A stretch of 64,000 bases of DNA, from positions 227,748 through 291,747 of the forward strand of contig NZ_JAFMYW010000011.1 of the NCBI RefSeq assembly GCF_017353175.1, given 5' to 3'. This document shows positions 25,988-35,633 of this stretch, in pieces. The notes under the pieces were generated by a model, which was not told where the DNA came from, did no database searches, and saw only the letters and a list, made by a program, of their open reading frames with translations. The position numbers and the translations under genes are program-made. Position 1 is the first letter of the stretch. Every line of letters begins with the position of its first letter. The stretch comes from Fibrella forsythiae (GTDB taxonomy: Bacteria; Bacteroidota; Bacteroidia; Cytophagales; Spirosomataceae).

Positions 25988-27331
25988 ATGTTCAAGAAAA
26001 TCCTAATTGCTAACCGGGGCGAGATTGCGTTGCGGATCATACGTACCTGCCGCGAAATGGGCATTCGTACGGTGGCCGTTTACTCAACAGCCGACCGCGA
26101 CAGCCTGCACGTTCGCTTTGCCGACGAGGCGGTCTGCATTGGCCCTCCGGCAAGTCGGCAGTCTTATCTGAATATTCCGAGCATTATTTCTGCCGCAGAA
26201 GTAACGGGGGCTGACGCTATTCACCCGGGTTACGGTTTCCTGTCGGAAAATGCAGAGTTCTCGCAAATCTGCGCTGATTATGGTATCAAGTTTATTGGTG
26301 CTACGGCCGAACAGATAAACAGCATGGGCGACAAGGCCACGGCAAAAGCCAGCATGCGTGCGGCTGGGGTGCCGGTAATTCCTGGCTCAGAGGGTCTGCT
26401 TGAATCCATTGAGCAGGGTAAAGAACTGGCAGCAGGAATGGGCTATCCGGTGATCATCAAGGCTACGGCTGGTGGTGGTGGCCGTGGCATGCGCATCATC
26501 AAATCCGAAGCTGACTTCGAAAAAGCCTGGAATGACGCCCGTACCGAAGCCGGTGCCGCTTTTGGCAATGATGGCCTCTATCTCGAAAAATTCGTTGAGG
26601 AGCCCCGCCACATTGAAATCCAGATTGTGGGAGATCAGTACGGTAAAGTGTGCCACTTATCAGAGCGCGACTGCTCGATTCAGCGTCGTCACCAGAAACT
26701 ACTGGAAGAAACACCATCGCCAATCATGACCGACGACCTTCGGGCACGAATGGGCGAGGCAGCCATTCGTGGTGCTCAATCAATCGGGTACGAAGGTGCC
26801 GGAACGGTTGAGTTCCTGGTTGATAAACACGGCGAATTCTATTTCATGGAAATGAATACCCGGATTCAGGTCGAACACCCGATTACGGAAGAGGTAACCG
26901 ATTTTGATCTGATCAAGGAGCAAATCAAAGTGGCGGCGGGCGTTCCGATCTCTGGAGCTAACTACACGCCAAAACTGTTTGCCCTTGAGTGCCGGATTAA
27001 CGCCGAAGATCCAGCCAATAATTTCCGTCCGTCGCCGGGTAAGATCACCAACCTGCACTTTCCCGGTGGCCACGGCATCCGTATCGATAGCCACGTGTAC
27101 ACCGGGTACGTTATTCCGCCCAACTATGACTCGATGATCGCTAAGTTGATCGTGTCGGGCCAGTCGCGGGCTGAAGTACTGACGCGTATGAAGCGGGCCT
27201 TGCAGGAGTTCGTGATTGAAGGCATCAAAACCACGATTCCATTTCATATTAAGTTGATGGACGATCCCGGTTTCCAGTCGGGACATTTCACAACTGCTTT
27301 TCTGGAGACATTCGATTTCTCTGATTTATAG
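25988..27331 (+). CDS. accC: Biotin carboxylase
   Basis: 447 residues of the ATP-grasp enzyme that carboxylates the biotin on AccB using bicarbonate and ATP. Start [20 protein letters not shown], substrate region [16 protein letters not shown], glycine-rich loop [13 protein letters not shown], catalytic [20 protein letters not shown], and the C-terminal [20 protein letters not shown] are all present. It is the last gene of the cluster, before a 23-bp terminator. Confidence 0.97.
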   Translation: MFKKILIANRGEIALRIIRTCREMGIRTVAVYSTADRDSLHVRFADEAVCIGPPASRQSYLNIPSIISAAEVTGADAIHPGYGFLSENAEFSQICADYGIKFIGATAEQINSMGDKATAKASMRAAGVPVIPGSEGLLESIEQGKELAAGMGYPVIIKATAGGGGRGMRIIKSEADFEKAWNDARTEAGAAFGNDGLYLEKFVEEPRHIEIQIVGDQYGKVCHLSERDCSIQRRHQKLLEETPSPIMTDDLRARMGEAAIRGAQSIGYEGAGTVEFLVDKHGEFYFMEMNTRIQVEHPITEEVTDFDLIKEQIKVAAGVPISGANYTPKLFALECRINAEDPANNFRPSPGKITNLHFPGGHGIRIDSHVYTGYVIPPNYDSMIAKLIVSGQSRAEVLTRMKRALQEFVIEGIKTTIPFHIKLMDDPGFQSGHFTTAFLETFDFSDL

Positions 27332-27344
27332 CCGGTCAAACGAG

Positions 27345-27393
27345 GGCATTAAAAAAGCCGCTTCTGAACGTCAGAAGCGGCTTTTTTAATGCC
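27345..27393. terminator. Strong bidirectional terminator after accC
   Basis: A perfect 23-bp stem (27345-27367 and 27371-27393) with a 3-base loop and runs of A and T, lying between accC and the convergent barrel gene. Confidence 0.92.
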
Positions 27394-27416
27394 AGACTAG
27401 CGCTAGAGAAGGAACG

Positions 27417-28241
27417 TTAAGGGAGCTTAATCCCTGCCGTAACGCTGGCAATACCCAGAAATCCTTTGATGTTTGTGTCTTTGTAAACACCACCGGCCGG
27501 AACGGCGTAGCGAACGTCGAGATCCAGCCACTTGAGCGGTGATACGCCCAGACCCACTTCCAGCGCCCAGGTGAACCGTTTCACCTCCAGGTTTGCCGCG
27601 TCACGGCTACTCAGCAGGTTAGTGGTTTCTGGTGTGGCCGGAATAGCAACAGCGGCTGAAAAACCAATAGCCGGGTTCGGATTAACCTGCCCCTGCGTAC
27701 TGCGAACCGCCTGTGATTTATTAACGAAGATAAGCGTTGGGCCCATGTAGGCGCGTAGCTTGTCTTTTATCAGCCGCCGACCGAAGAGGACAGGTACGTT
27801 GAACGACTCGATAGACGATTCTGACGTTATATCGACAGTAGCGTTCAGTAGGCCCGGTGCAAAACTGATCGGCAGCTGTGCCGCCAGATCCGGACTAGCA
27901 TTCACATCGAGCGTCAGGTTTGTTTTCTGTTTCAGCAAGTACCGGTTGTACGTCAGTTCGATCTGTACATATCCTTTCCGACGGTAGTTGTTAAAACGCA
28001 CGAAAGCACCACCTGTGTAGCCAACGCCTGTACCGTTTCGTTTGTTATCGATTTGCGGGACCGTTACGCCTGCAATGCCGGTTGGCTGAGCCGGAATAGT
28101 TGTGTAGCCATGCACAAAGGTAGGGCCACCTTTTACCCCCACCTCAATAGCCCGTATTGATGATGTAGTTGGAGATTGTGCCAGTGCCGCTGTTGAGGTC
28201 AATAGTAGGGCAGCAGCTATAGTGTATAATGGATATGTCAT
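27417..28241 (-). CDS. Outer-membrane beta-barrel protein (PorT/OmpA-barrel-like)
   Basis: About 274 residues with signal peptide MTYPLYTIAAALLLTSTAALA. The mature part begins with RAIEVGVKGGPTFVHGYT and alternates short amphipathic strands (YVQIELTYNRYLLKQKTN, VPVLFGRRLIKDKLRAYMGPT, FTWALEVGLGVSPLKWLDLDV), ending VTAGIKLP, as in eight-stranded outer-membrane barrels of Bacteroidota. I set the ATG at 28241; the longer frame begins at a TTG (28250). It follows the SGNH hydrolase gene on the same strand with an 87-base gap, so the two may be an operon. Confidence 0.8.
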   Translation of the reverse strand: MTYPLYTIAAALLLTSTAALAQSPTTSSIRAIEVGVKGGPTFVHGYTTIPAQPTGIAGVTVPQIDNKRNGTGVGYTGGAFVRFNNYRRKGYVQIELTYNRYLLKQKTNLTLDVNASPDLAAQLPISFAPGLLNATVDITSESSIESFNVPVLFGRRLIKDKLRAYMGPTLIFVNKSQAVRSTQGQVNPNPAIGFSAAVAIPATPETTNLLSSRDAANLEVKRFTWALEVGLGVSPLKWLDLDVRYAVPAGGVYKDTNIKGFLGIASVTAGIKLP

Positions 28242-28328
28242 GTTGGTCAATAGATGTTGGACGTTGGATACTGGCTACTGGAGACAAAAGCTAATCTGTT
28301 GCCAACAGCCGATGTCTAACATCAATGC

Positions 28329-29690
28329 TTACGGTTGAACCAGAACTTTACGGTAGCGGGTAGCGTCGACCAGCGGAATAGTGGCGCTATACTTGGCGTT
28401 GATACTTTTGATGATCTCGTTGGCCAGCAGGGCATAGCCAGCGGGCGTAAAGTGAATACCATCCAGGCTCATCACGCCGCCAAGGATATAGCCCAGTGTG
28501 AATGTTACACCATTCTGCGCGACGCCGGTAGATGACAACTGGTTCGTCAGTGTACTTACGTCAACCCAGGCAAGGCCACGGGTGTCTGCCTGCGCTTTCA
28601 TGATGCCATTGTATTCATCGATCTTCGCATTCAGGGCGGTGACTTCTTCGGCATCGAGTACCAGTTCATTGGCCAGCGGGTTTGTCAGCGACAGGCCATA
28701 AGGGCCAACTTTCGTGCCAACATCCGTACGACCGATGGTGCCGTAAGCTGCCTGCTGAGCCAGCAGCAGCAGATCACCTGCTTTAGTTGCCCGGATACCT
28801 CCGGCAGCCAGAGGTGATTGAATGACAAGAGCGGTAACGGCAGGAGCAGCTGGATTGGCCGCCCGAACAGCCGCCGTTACACTGGCCAGCACCTGTGTTA
28901 AGGTGATCGTCTGGAAGAAAGCAGCGGTGGTTACCTTAGGAATACCAATCACTACGCCTTTCCGGCCATTGGCATTCAGCGTGTTAAGCAGTGCCGTGTA
29001 GTTGGTCGTAAACAAGGCCGTTGACGTAAATGGTGTAACACCACCTGTGGTAGCATAGCCAAGTGCATCGTTGTTGCCCATGAAGCACGAGAAGAACGTA
29101 GCATCAGACACGTTATCAGTAACAAATTGCTGATACGTACGCAATGGCGTAACATCAGGGAGTAACCGTTCGAAGTAAGGGTTACCTGCGGCTGATCCGT
29201 AACCAGGCGTTTGCAAGTCGCTCATCCGGATACCAGGTACACCCAGATTATTGAGGGGACCAGTGTATTTGGTGAATAAAGGCCTTCCACTAACCAACCC
29301 GCGCACTGCCTGAGGAGCTACCTGAGCCGTAACAGGCAACCCACCAGAGGTAGTAGTAGGTAAGCTCGTGAGCTTAAGGTACCCTGTTCCGGCAGCTTGT
29401 TCCGGCGTGAACAGGGGCTGGATAAATGCACCGCCATACACGAGCCGAAACTGTTGCGCTAAAATGCTGGGATATGAGTTAAGTTGTCCTTCACGGTATA
29501 ATCCGTTGTCGGCATATCCAGCCGTGAGCGAATTGCCAACGGCAACGTACTTGGTAAAGTTAGCTGTACCGGGAGACAGGGGATCAATAAGACCAGCCTG
29601 ATCATTTTCATAGCACCCTGCCGTACTGACCATGAGGCCCACGAGGGCCATCCAGCGCAGGGGATGAGTAAAGCGAAATTGCATAAGCAT
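28329..29690 (-). CDS. SGNH/GDSL-type lipase-like lipoprotein
   Basis: 453 residues with a lipoprotein signal (WMALVGLMVSTAGCYEN, Cys at about 27). SGNH hydrolase blocks appear in order: block I YVAVGNSLTAGYADNG (nucleophile Ser near 53), block III in FFSCFMGNNDALGYA, and block V DGIHFTPAGYALLANE near 415, with the catalytic Asp-x-x-His. The expected chemistry is hydrolysis of lipid or carbohydrate esters at the cell surface. A central insertion (about 210-380) enlarges the domain. It precedes an outer-membrane barrel gene, and comparable barrel/lipase pairs exist in Bacteroidota. Confidence 0.88.
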   Translation of the reverse strand: MLMQFRFTHPLRWMALVGLMVSTAGCYENDQAGLIDPLSPGTANFTKYVAVGNSLTAGYADNGLYREGQLNSYPSILAQQFRLVYGGAFIQPLFTPEQAAGTGYLKLTSLPTTTSGGLPVTAQVAPQAVRGLVSGRPLFTKYTGPLNNLGVPGIRMSDLQTPGYGSAAGNPYFERLLPDVTPLRTYQQFVTDNVSDATFFSCFMGNNDALGYATTGGVTPFTSTALFTTNYTALLNTLNANGRKGVVIGIPKVTTAAFFQTITLTQVLASVTAAVRAANPAAPAVTALVIQSPLAAGGIRATKAGDLLLLAQQAAYGTIGRTDVGTKVGPYGLSLTNPLANELVLDAEEVTALNAKIDEYNGIMKAQADTRGLAWVDVSTLTNQLSSTGVAQNGVTFTLGYILGGVMSLDGIHFTPAGYALLANEIIKSINAKYSATIPLVDATRYRKVLVQP

Positions 29691-29920
29691 TGTGATGATT
29701 ATAGGAACTCACCTGGTTGGTGTTCACGCAAATATAATAGGCCTGCAGACCGTCTTAGGTGCGTTGAATAGTATTTACCCTGGTTTTTTTGGGAATCTGT
29801 TAATCTGACCGATGTGACATCCGAACAATAACTGCGTCTACGTGTTGGTTTGTTTAGCGAAAACGCGTTGTTTGTGCTTGTATTAAACCAATGTTTCACA
29901 CTTAATCTTTTTGTACACAC

Positions 29921-30391
29921 ATGGGCCTATTAAGTTTCTTCAAAGGTGTTGGTGAAAAAGTCTTCGGTAAAAGCGAAGAAACACCCGCCGCAACTCCTGC
30001 CGCTGCTGATCCGGAACCACTGAAAGCTGGTGCGTTATTAAATCACGTTAAGCAGCTTGGTCTCGCTTATAAGACGCTGACAATCAAAACGAAAGGCGAT
30101 ACGGTGACCATCGAAGGCCAGGTAGCCAAGCAGGAAGATGCCGAGAAAATCGCATTGGCTGTTGGTAACGTTGAAGGGGTAACGGTCGTTGATAACCAGT
30201 TGGTTGTTGATAGCCCGGAGCCTGAGGCTAACTTCCACACGGTTGAAGAAGGTGATACGCTGTCGGCCATCTCTAAGAAAGTGTATGGTGACCCAATGAA
30301 ATATGGCGTCATTTTCGAAGCAAATAAGCCGATGCTGAAAAGCCCCGATCTTATTTATCCTGGTCAGGTTCTGCGTATTCCGCAATTATAA
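29921..30391 (+). CDS. BON and LysM domain protein (Kbp/YgaU-like)
   Basis: 156 residues, no signal peptide. After an N-terminal FFKGVGEKVFGKSEE and Ala/Pro spacer, a BON domain covers about 37-97 (NHVKQLGLAYKTLTIKTKGD, NVEGVTVVDNQLVV) and a LysM domain covers about 104-155 (FHTVEEGDTLSAISKKVYGD, PDLIYPGQVLRIP). The architecture matches the potassium-binding protein Kbp of Escherichia coli, so a cytoplasmic or envelope-stress role is likely; peptidoglycan binding is less certain without a signal peptide. Confidence 0.88.
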   Translation: MGLLSFFKGVGEKVFGKSEETPAATPAAADPEPLKAGALLNHVKQLGLAYKTLTIKTKGDTVTIEGQVAKQEDAEKIALAVGNVEGVTVVDNQLVVDSPEPEANFHTVEEGDTLSAISKKVYGDPMKYGVIFEANKPMLKSPDLIYPGQVLRIPQL

Positions 30392-30410
30392 TCTGATTAG
30401 AACGTACCTG

Positions 30411-30446
30411 AAAAAGCCGGCTTCTGCTATAGAAGTCGGCTTTTTT
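30411..30446 (+). terminator. Terminator after the LysM gene, preceded by AACGTACCTG
   Basis: A 15-bp stem with one mismatch (AAAAAGCCGGCTTCT) and a 5-base loop, with a T run. The over-represented word AACGTACC ends two bases before it (30401-30408). Confidence 0.85.
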
Positions 30447-30495
30447 GCATTGTAACGGTAGGGAGGAGGATGAAACTAAGTCTGGTGGCAGTAGG

Positions 30496-30503
30496 TACGT
30501 TTG
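30496..30503 (+). promoter_or_regulatory. Possible -7 element of the rhamnose operon
   Basis: TACGTTTG matches TAnnTTTG 40 bases before the ATG at 30543. It overlaps a GGTACGTT copy (30494-30501). No clear -33 element. Confidence 0.4.
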
Positions 30504-30542
30504 TGTTGAATCTTCTTAAAAGCAACACATCGAGTTAGTTGT

Positions 30543-32690
30543 ATGCTAAACCAAACTCACGTTTTCAATCACGTCAGTTACCTCTGGGACGAGGCAAAAG
30601 CTGCCGAATTAGCCACTGGTGAACCCCACGATCGTGAGGTGGCCTTGCTCATATATCGCTCAAACCTGCTGGGTGCCGATCTTCGGCTCACCAACTACGG
30701 TGGGGGGAATACATCGTGCAAAGCGATGGCCAACGATCCATTGACGGGCCAACCCACCGAAGTAATGTGGGTGAAAGGCTCAGGCGGTGATATTGGTACG
30801 CTTACCCGCTCCGGGCTGGCTGCACTGTACGTTGACCGTCTGCGCAGTCTGGAAGGTATCTACAAAGGCATTGAGCAGGAGGATGAAATGGTTGAGCTCT
30901 TCAACTATTGCCTCTATGACCTGGCCTCCAAAGCCCCCTCTATCGATACGCCGTTACACGGCTTCCTGCCGTTTGCCCACATCGATCACTTACATCCCGA
31001 TGCGGCTATTGCCATTGCGGCAGCTAAAGACGGTAAACGGATCACGCAGGAACTCTTCAATGGCCAGATTGGCTGGGTAGACTGGCAGAAACCAGGTTTC
31101 GATCTGGGGCTGCAACTACGCAATTGCCTGGAAGAAAATGCCGCCAATGGCATTCAGCTACGGGGCATCATGCTAGGCTCACATGGCCTCTTCACCTGGG
31201 GCGATACGGCTTATGAGAGCTATATCAATACGCTCGAAGTAGTTGAACGCTGCGCCGAATACATTGAAGCAAATACGGGGAAAAAAGGACCGGTATTTGG
31301 CGGCCAACGCATTGAAAGCGCCGCGCCCGAGGCTCGTAAAGAACAGGCCGCTCAATTGGCACCTATTCTGCGTGGCCTGTGCAGCAGCGAACGCCACATG
31401 ATCGGCCATTTTACTGATGATGAGCGCGTGCTGGCCTTTACCAATTCAAACGATCTGTCGCGTCTGGCACCACTGGGTACGTCCTGCCCTGACCACTTCC
31501 TCCGCACGAAGATCAGCCCCTTGGTGCTGGAACTGGCACCCGACGAAGACATAAGCGGTACGGCTGCCATTCAGGCCCGGCTTACGCCCGCATTCGACGC
31601 TTACCGGGCCATGTATCAGAACTACTACGACACCTGCAAACACCCGAATAGCCCAGCGATCCGTGATAAGAATCCGGTGGTGCTGCTATGGCCGGGGGTG
31701 GGTATGTTCACCTTTGCCAAAGACAAACAGACAGCCCGCGTAGCCGCCGAATTCTACATCAACGCTATCAACGTGATGCGTGGTGCCGAGGCCATTTCAG
31801 AATATACCTCATTGCCCCGCCAGGAGGCATTCAATATTGAATACTGGTTGCTGGAAGAAGCAAAACTCCAGCGGATGCCCAAGCCAAAGCCACTGTCGGG
31901 CAAAATTGCGCTTGTGACAGGTAGCGGCGGCGGTATCGGAAAAGCGATCGCCAAGAAATTTGCGCAGGAAGGCGCCTGTGTCATTCTGAACGATATTGAC
32001 GAAGGCCGACTCGATTCATCGAAAGCGGAATTTGTGAAGGCGTTCGGGGCTGATGCTGTGGCGACAACAACGCTGAACGTAACAAATGCCGCCAGCATTA
32101 GCGACGCCTACAAAGCAGCTTGCCTGGCTTTTGGTGGCGTTGATATTGTGGTCAACAACGCGGGAATCAGCATTTCCCGGCCTATTGCCGAGCATACAAT
32201 CGAAGAGTGGGACCGTCTGTATGATATTCTGGTGAAAGGCCAGTTTATGGTTACGCAGGCTGCTGTAACCGTAATGCGTAAGCAGAAACTGGGCGGCGAT
32301 GTGATCAATATCGTGTCGAAAAACGCGCTGGTAGCTGGCCCGAATAACGCTGGTTATGGCTCAGCCAAGGCAGCGCAATTGCACCTGAGTCGCCTGAACG
32401 CAGCTGAATTGGGGGGCGATCATATCCGGGTGAATACCGTGAATCCCGACGCGGTTATTTCCGATTCAAACATCTGGGCCGGCGGTTGGGCCGAAGGCCG
32501 CGCCAAAGCCTATGGCATTACGGTAGCTGAATTACCTGCCTATTACGCCAAGCGTACCTTGCTGAACGAGATTATTCTGCCCGATGATATTGCCAATGCC
32601 TGTTTTGCCTTCGTGGGTGGCCTGCTTAGTAAATCAACCGGCAACGTGCTGAATGTCGACGGCGGCGTAGCAATGGCATTTGTACGGTAA
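30543..32690 (+). CDS. Bifunctional rhamnulose-1-phosphate aldolase / lactaldehyde dehydrogenase
   Basis: 715 residues in two parts. The class II aldolase domain (about 1-430) holds the metal-binding DTPLHGFLPFAHIDHLHPDA and a later GSHGLFTWG; it would split L-rhamnulose-1-phosphate into dihydroxyacetone phosphate and L-lactaldehyde. The short-chain dehydrogenase domain (about 450-715) has the NAD motif TGSGGGIGKAIA, NNAG (in IVVNNAGISISRP), and the catalytic Ser/Tyr-x-x-x-Lys in NAGYGSAKAAQ. It would oxidise lactaldehyde to lactate. The fusion is characteristic of rhamnose utilisation in Bacteroidota, rhizobia and bacilli. It heads a co-directional set ending in lutABC, which could consume the lactate. 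Confidence 0.93.
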   Translation: MLNQTHVFNHVSYLWDEAKAAELATGEPHDREVALLIYRSNLLGADLRLTNYGGGNTSCKAMANDPLTGQPTEVMWVKGSGGDIGTLTRSGLAALYVDRLRSLEGIYKGIEQEDEMVELFNYCLYDLASKAPSIDTPLHGFLPFAHIDHLHPDAAIAIAAAKDGKRITQELFNGQIGWVDWQKPGFDLGLQLRNCLEENAANGIQLRGIMLGSHGLFTWGDTAYESYINTLEVVERCAEYIEANTGKKGPVFGGQRIESAAPEARKEQAAQLAPILRGLCSSERHMIGHFTDDERVLAFTNSNDLSRLAPLGTSCPDHFLRTKISPLVLELAPDEDISGTAAIQARLTPAFDAYRAMYQNYYDTCKHPNSPAIRDKNPVVLLWPGVGMFTFAKDKQTARVAAEFYINAINVMRGAEAISEYTSLPRQEAFNIEYWLLEEAKLQRMPKPKPLSGKIALVTGSGGGIGKAIAKKFAQEGACVILNDIDEGRLDSSKAEFVKAFGADAVATTTLNVTNAASISDAYKAACLAFGGVDIVVNNAGISISRPIAEHTIEEWDRLYDILVKGQFMVTQAAVTVMRKQKLGGDVINIVSKNALVAGPNNAGYGSAKAAQLHLSRLNAAELGGDHIRVNTVNPDAVISDSNIWAGGWAEGRAKAYGITVAELPAYYAKRTLLNEIILPDDIANACFAFVGGLLSKSTGNVLNVDGGVAMAFVR

Positions 32691-32699
32691 CACAATGAA

Positions 32700-32776
32700 C
32701 AGTAATCGGTTATCACCTTTGTTCAGGTACGTTGCCCTCGCGCGGCTTTGTTCATTGATAACTGGTTACTGCTAAC
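32700..32776. repeat. Imperfect inverted repeat in the aldolase-isomerase gap
   Basis: CAGTAATCGGTTATCA near 32703 pairs with TGATAACTGGTTACTG near 32756 with two mismatches. A GGTACGTT copy (32726-32733) sits in the loop. Confidence 0.55.
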
Positions 32777-32788
32777 TGCCCCCTCTCC

Positions 32789-34063
32789 ATGAACCTGAAT
32801 CAGAACCAACTACAAAACCACAACGCCAGCCTGCTGGCCAGACACCAACGCAAACTGGCTCCCTGGACGGGTGAGCTGGAGAATGCGGAAGAAGTCATTC
32901 AAAAACTGGTCGATTTTCAGATTGCCATTCCCAGCTGGGCATTAGGCACGGGCGGAACGCGCTTTGGCCGTTTCCCCGGTGGCGGTGAACCCCGCTCGCT
33001 GGAAGAGAAAATGGACGATGTTGGTCTGCTGCATGCCCTAAACCGGAGTAGCGGCGCTATCTCGCTCCACATTCCGTGGGACGTACCCAGCGATGTGGCG
33101 GCTATTCAGCAACGGGCTTCTCAGCTTGGACTACGTTTCGACGCCGTAAACTCCAACACGTTTCAGGACCAGCCCGACCAAGCCCTTAGCTACAAATTTG
33201 GTTCATTGCAACACGCCGATGCGGCCGTTCGGCAACAGGCGATCGACCATAATATTGAGGTTATCAGGCACGGTGTAGCGCTTGGCTCAAAATCGCTGAC
33301 GGTCTGGCTATCAGACGGATCCTGTTTTCCGGGTCAGCTTAATTTCCGCAAAGCGTTTTCGCGGACGCTCGAAAGTCTGCAAGCCATCTATGCGGCTCTG
33401 CCCGAGGATTGGAAGGTATTCGTTGAATACAAAGCGTTCGAGCCGAATTTCTATTCAATGACCGTTGGCGACTGGGGAAGCAGCTATCTGTACGCCAGTA
33501 AGCTAGGGCCGAAAGCTTATACACTTGTTGACCTGGGCCACCATCTGCCCAACGCCAACATCGAGCAGATCGTGGCTATTCTGCTGCAGGAAGGGAAACT
33601 CGGCGGTTTTCACTTCAACGACTCGAAATACGGTGACGATGACCTGACCGTGGGTAGCATTCGGCCATACCAGTTGTTCCTGATTTTCTGCGAACTGATC
33701 GAAGGAATGGATGCACGCGGTATGAACCACGCCGACGACCTCGGCTGGATGATCGACGCGAGCCACAATGTGAAAGACCCGCTCGAAGATCTGTTGCAGT
33801 CGGTAGAAGCCATTCAACTGGCCTACGCTCAGGCGCTGCTGGTTGACCGTGCGGCGCTCGAAGAAGCCCGCGAAGCCAACGATGTAGTACGCGCTCAGGA
33901 AATTCTTCAGGACGCCTTCCGTACCGATGTTCGTCCGCTGGTAGCCGAAGCGCGTTTGCGGGCCGGTGGTGCGCTGAATCCGCTGGCGCTATTCCGCCAA
34001 CTTGACGTGCGTGGCCAGCTCATTGGCGAACGCGGCTTGAAAACCGTAGCAACAGGACTATAA
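32789..34063 (+). CDS. L-rhamnose isomerase (RhaI-type TIM barrel)
   Basis: 424 residues. It interconverts L-rhamnose and L-rhamnulose in the cytoplasm. Features are SWALGTGGTRFGRFPGGGEP near residue 48, the barrel strand FDAVNSNTFQDQ, ILLQEGKLGGFHFNDSKYGD with metal-ligand residues, and WMIDASHNVKDPLEDLLQSV. This matches the isomerase type of Pseudomonas stutzeri and Bacteroidota rather than the RhaA of enteric bacteria. It follows the aldolase/dehydrogenase gene and precedes the kinase, giving isomerase, kinase and aldolase in one operon. Confidence 0.9.
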   Translation: MNLNQNQLQNHNASLLARHQRKLAPWTGELENAEEVIQKLVDFQIAIPSWALGTGGTRFGRFPGGGEPRSLEEKMDDVGLLHALNRSSGAISLHIPWDVPSDVAAIQQRASQLGLRFDAVNSNTFQDQPDQALSYKFGSLQHADAAVRQQAIDHNIEVIRHGVALGSKSLTVWLSDGSCFPGQLNFRKAFSRTLESLQAIYAALPEDWKVFVEYKAFEPNFYSMTVGDWGSSYLYASKLGPKAYTLVDLGHHLPNANIEQIVAILLQEGKLGGFHFNDSKYGDDDLTVGSIRPYQLFLIFCELIEGMDARGMNHADDLGWMIDASHNVKDPLEDLLQSVEAIQLAYAQALLVDRAALEEAREANDVVRAQEILQDAFRTDVRPLVAEARLRAGGALNPLALFRQLDVRGQLIGERGLKTVATGL

Positions 34064-34073
34064 AGGAGTTAAA

Positions 34074-34146
34074 AGTTACTAGTTAAGAGTTGCTCCGCTG
34101 TGGTTACCATACGGGACTTCAGCGGAGCAACTCTTAACTAGTAACT
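34074..34146. repeat. Perfect 27-bp inverted repeat before the sugar kinase
   Basis: Arms 34074-34100 (AGTTACTAGTTAAGAGTTGC and on) and 34120-34146 are exact complements with a 19-base loop, 33 bases before the kinase start. Confidence 0.9.
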
Positions 34147-34178
34147 CTCAATGCTTAACTTTTTATCTCTTTCATTCT

Positions 34179-35609
34179 TTGAAAACGCCCGTAATTGCTA
34201 TCGTTGATGTTGGCAAAACAAACAAGAAGGTGTTCCTTTTTGATCGCCATTATCAACTTGTCTGGGAGAAATCAGCGCAATTGCCTGAGACTGTTGACGA
34301 AGACGGCGATCCCTGCGAAGACCTGGAACTGCTGATCGAATGGGCATCAGGTACTGTAGAGGATGTGATGAAACTGCCTGACTATGACGTAAAAGCGCTG
34401 AATTTCACAACCTACGGGGCCAGTTTTGTTTACGTCGATAAAGATGGTAGGCCCGTAGGTTGTCTGACTAATTACCTTAAGCCATACCCGGACGATCTGC
34501 GCGAGCAGTTCTATGATCAGTATGGCCCGTCAGATCGGCTCTCGGTTGGAACCGCCTCGCCTGCCCTCGATAGCCTGAACTCCGGGCTGCAACTCTACCG
34601 CCTCAAACATGAGCGGGCCGATTTGTTTGCCCAGGTGGCCTACGCGCTGCATCTCCCGCAGTACATGAGCTACCTGATCACCCGCAAGCCCGTTGCCGAA
34701 ATGACCAGCCTAGGCTGCCATACCATGCTCTGGGATTTCCAGCGTGCCGAATACCATGACTGGGTAAAACAGGAGCAGTTAGACTCGTGTCTGTCTGTGC
34801 TTGCCCCGTCCGACAGCGTCAAAACTGTCTCGGTGGGTGGAAAGGAACTGAAGGTCGGTGTGGGTCTCCACGATTCATCATCGGCTCTGATTCCGTATCT
34901 GGCCTCATTTCGTGAGCCATTCGTGCTGATATCTACGGGCACCTGGTGCATCAGTATGAATCCGTTCAACAATGACCCGCTGACGGCTGAAGAGTTACAA
35001 TACGATTGCCTGTGCTACCTGACCTACAAAGGACAACCCGTTAAAGCATCGCGGCTTTTCGCCGGAAACGAGCACGAGCAGCAGATAAAACGGTTGGCAG
35101 CTCACTTCAACGTACCTGAGTCGTACTATAAACGGGTACAATATGACGCTGATATCATTGCTAAATTGCAACGTACCCAGCCGGTTGATCATGAAGCAGT
35201 CGGTGACTGGCTGGGCATGACCCCACCGGCAACCATTCCGCCCTTTACGCAATCAGCTTTTGTGCGGCGCGATCTGACTGAGTTTGATGATTACGAAACG
35301 GCCTACCACCAATTGATGCTCGATCTGATGGCGCAGCAATTGATTTCAACGGCGCTGGTTATTCCGGGTAACTCAGTTGGCCCGATTAGCCGTATTTTCG
35401 TGGATGGCGGGTTTAGCCACAACTCAATTTACATGAATCTGCTGGCCGCGGCTTTCCCCGAAATCGATATATGGGCGGCTTCGGTTGCGCAGGCAACAGC
35501 ATTGGGGGCGGCCCTGGCTATTCATGAACACTGGAATCCAGAACCGATTTCCGCTGATTTGATCGACTTAACGTATTATCCGGCTCCACAGATCGAGCCC
35601 GAGAGTTAA
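34179..35609 (+). CDS. FGGY-family carbohydrate kinase, probable rhamnulokinase
   Basis: 476 residues. It would phosphorylate L-rhamnulose at O1 with ATP. The N-terminal phosphate motif is AIVDVGKTNKKVFLFDRHYQ, the substrate region has FTTYGASFVYVDKDGRPV, VGVGLHDSSSALIP contains the catalytic-type Asp, and the adenosine motif is FVDGGFSHNSIYMNLL. The start must be TTG at 34179: no in-frame ATG lies before the essential DVGKTN motif. It follows the isomerase gene and a 27-bp hairpin; lutA begins about 25 bases later. Confidence 0.9.
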   Translation: MKTPVIAIVDVGKTNKKVFLFDRHYQLVWEKSAQLPETVDEDGDPCEDLELLIEWASGTVEDVMKLPDYDVKALNFTTYGASFVYVDKDGRPVGCLTNYLKPYPDDLREQFYDQYGPSDRLSVGTASPALDSLNSGLQLYRLKHERADLFAQVAYALHLPQYMSYLITRKPVAEMTSLGCHTMLWDFQRAEYHDWVKQEQLDSCLSVLAPSDSVKTVSVGGKELKVGVGLHDSSSALIPYLASFREPFVLISTGTWCISMNPFNNDPLTAEELQYDCLCYLTYKGQPVKASRLFAGNEHEQQIKRLAAHFNVPESYYKRVQYDADIIAKLQRTQPVDHEAVGDWLGMTPPATIPPFTQSAFVRRDLTEFDDYETAYHQLMLDLMAQQLISTALVIPGNSVGPISRIFVDGGFSHNSIYMNLLAAAFPEIDIWAASVAQATALGAALAIHEHWNPEPISADLIDLTYYPAPQIEPES

Positions 35610-35633
35610 CATACCCTTTTGGTAGGGACTCAC

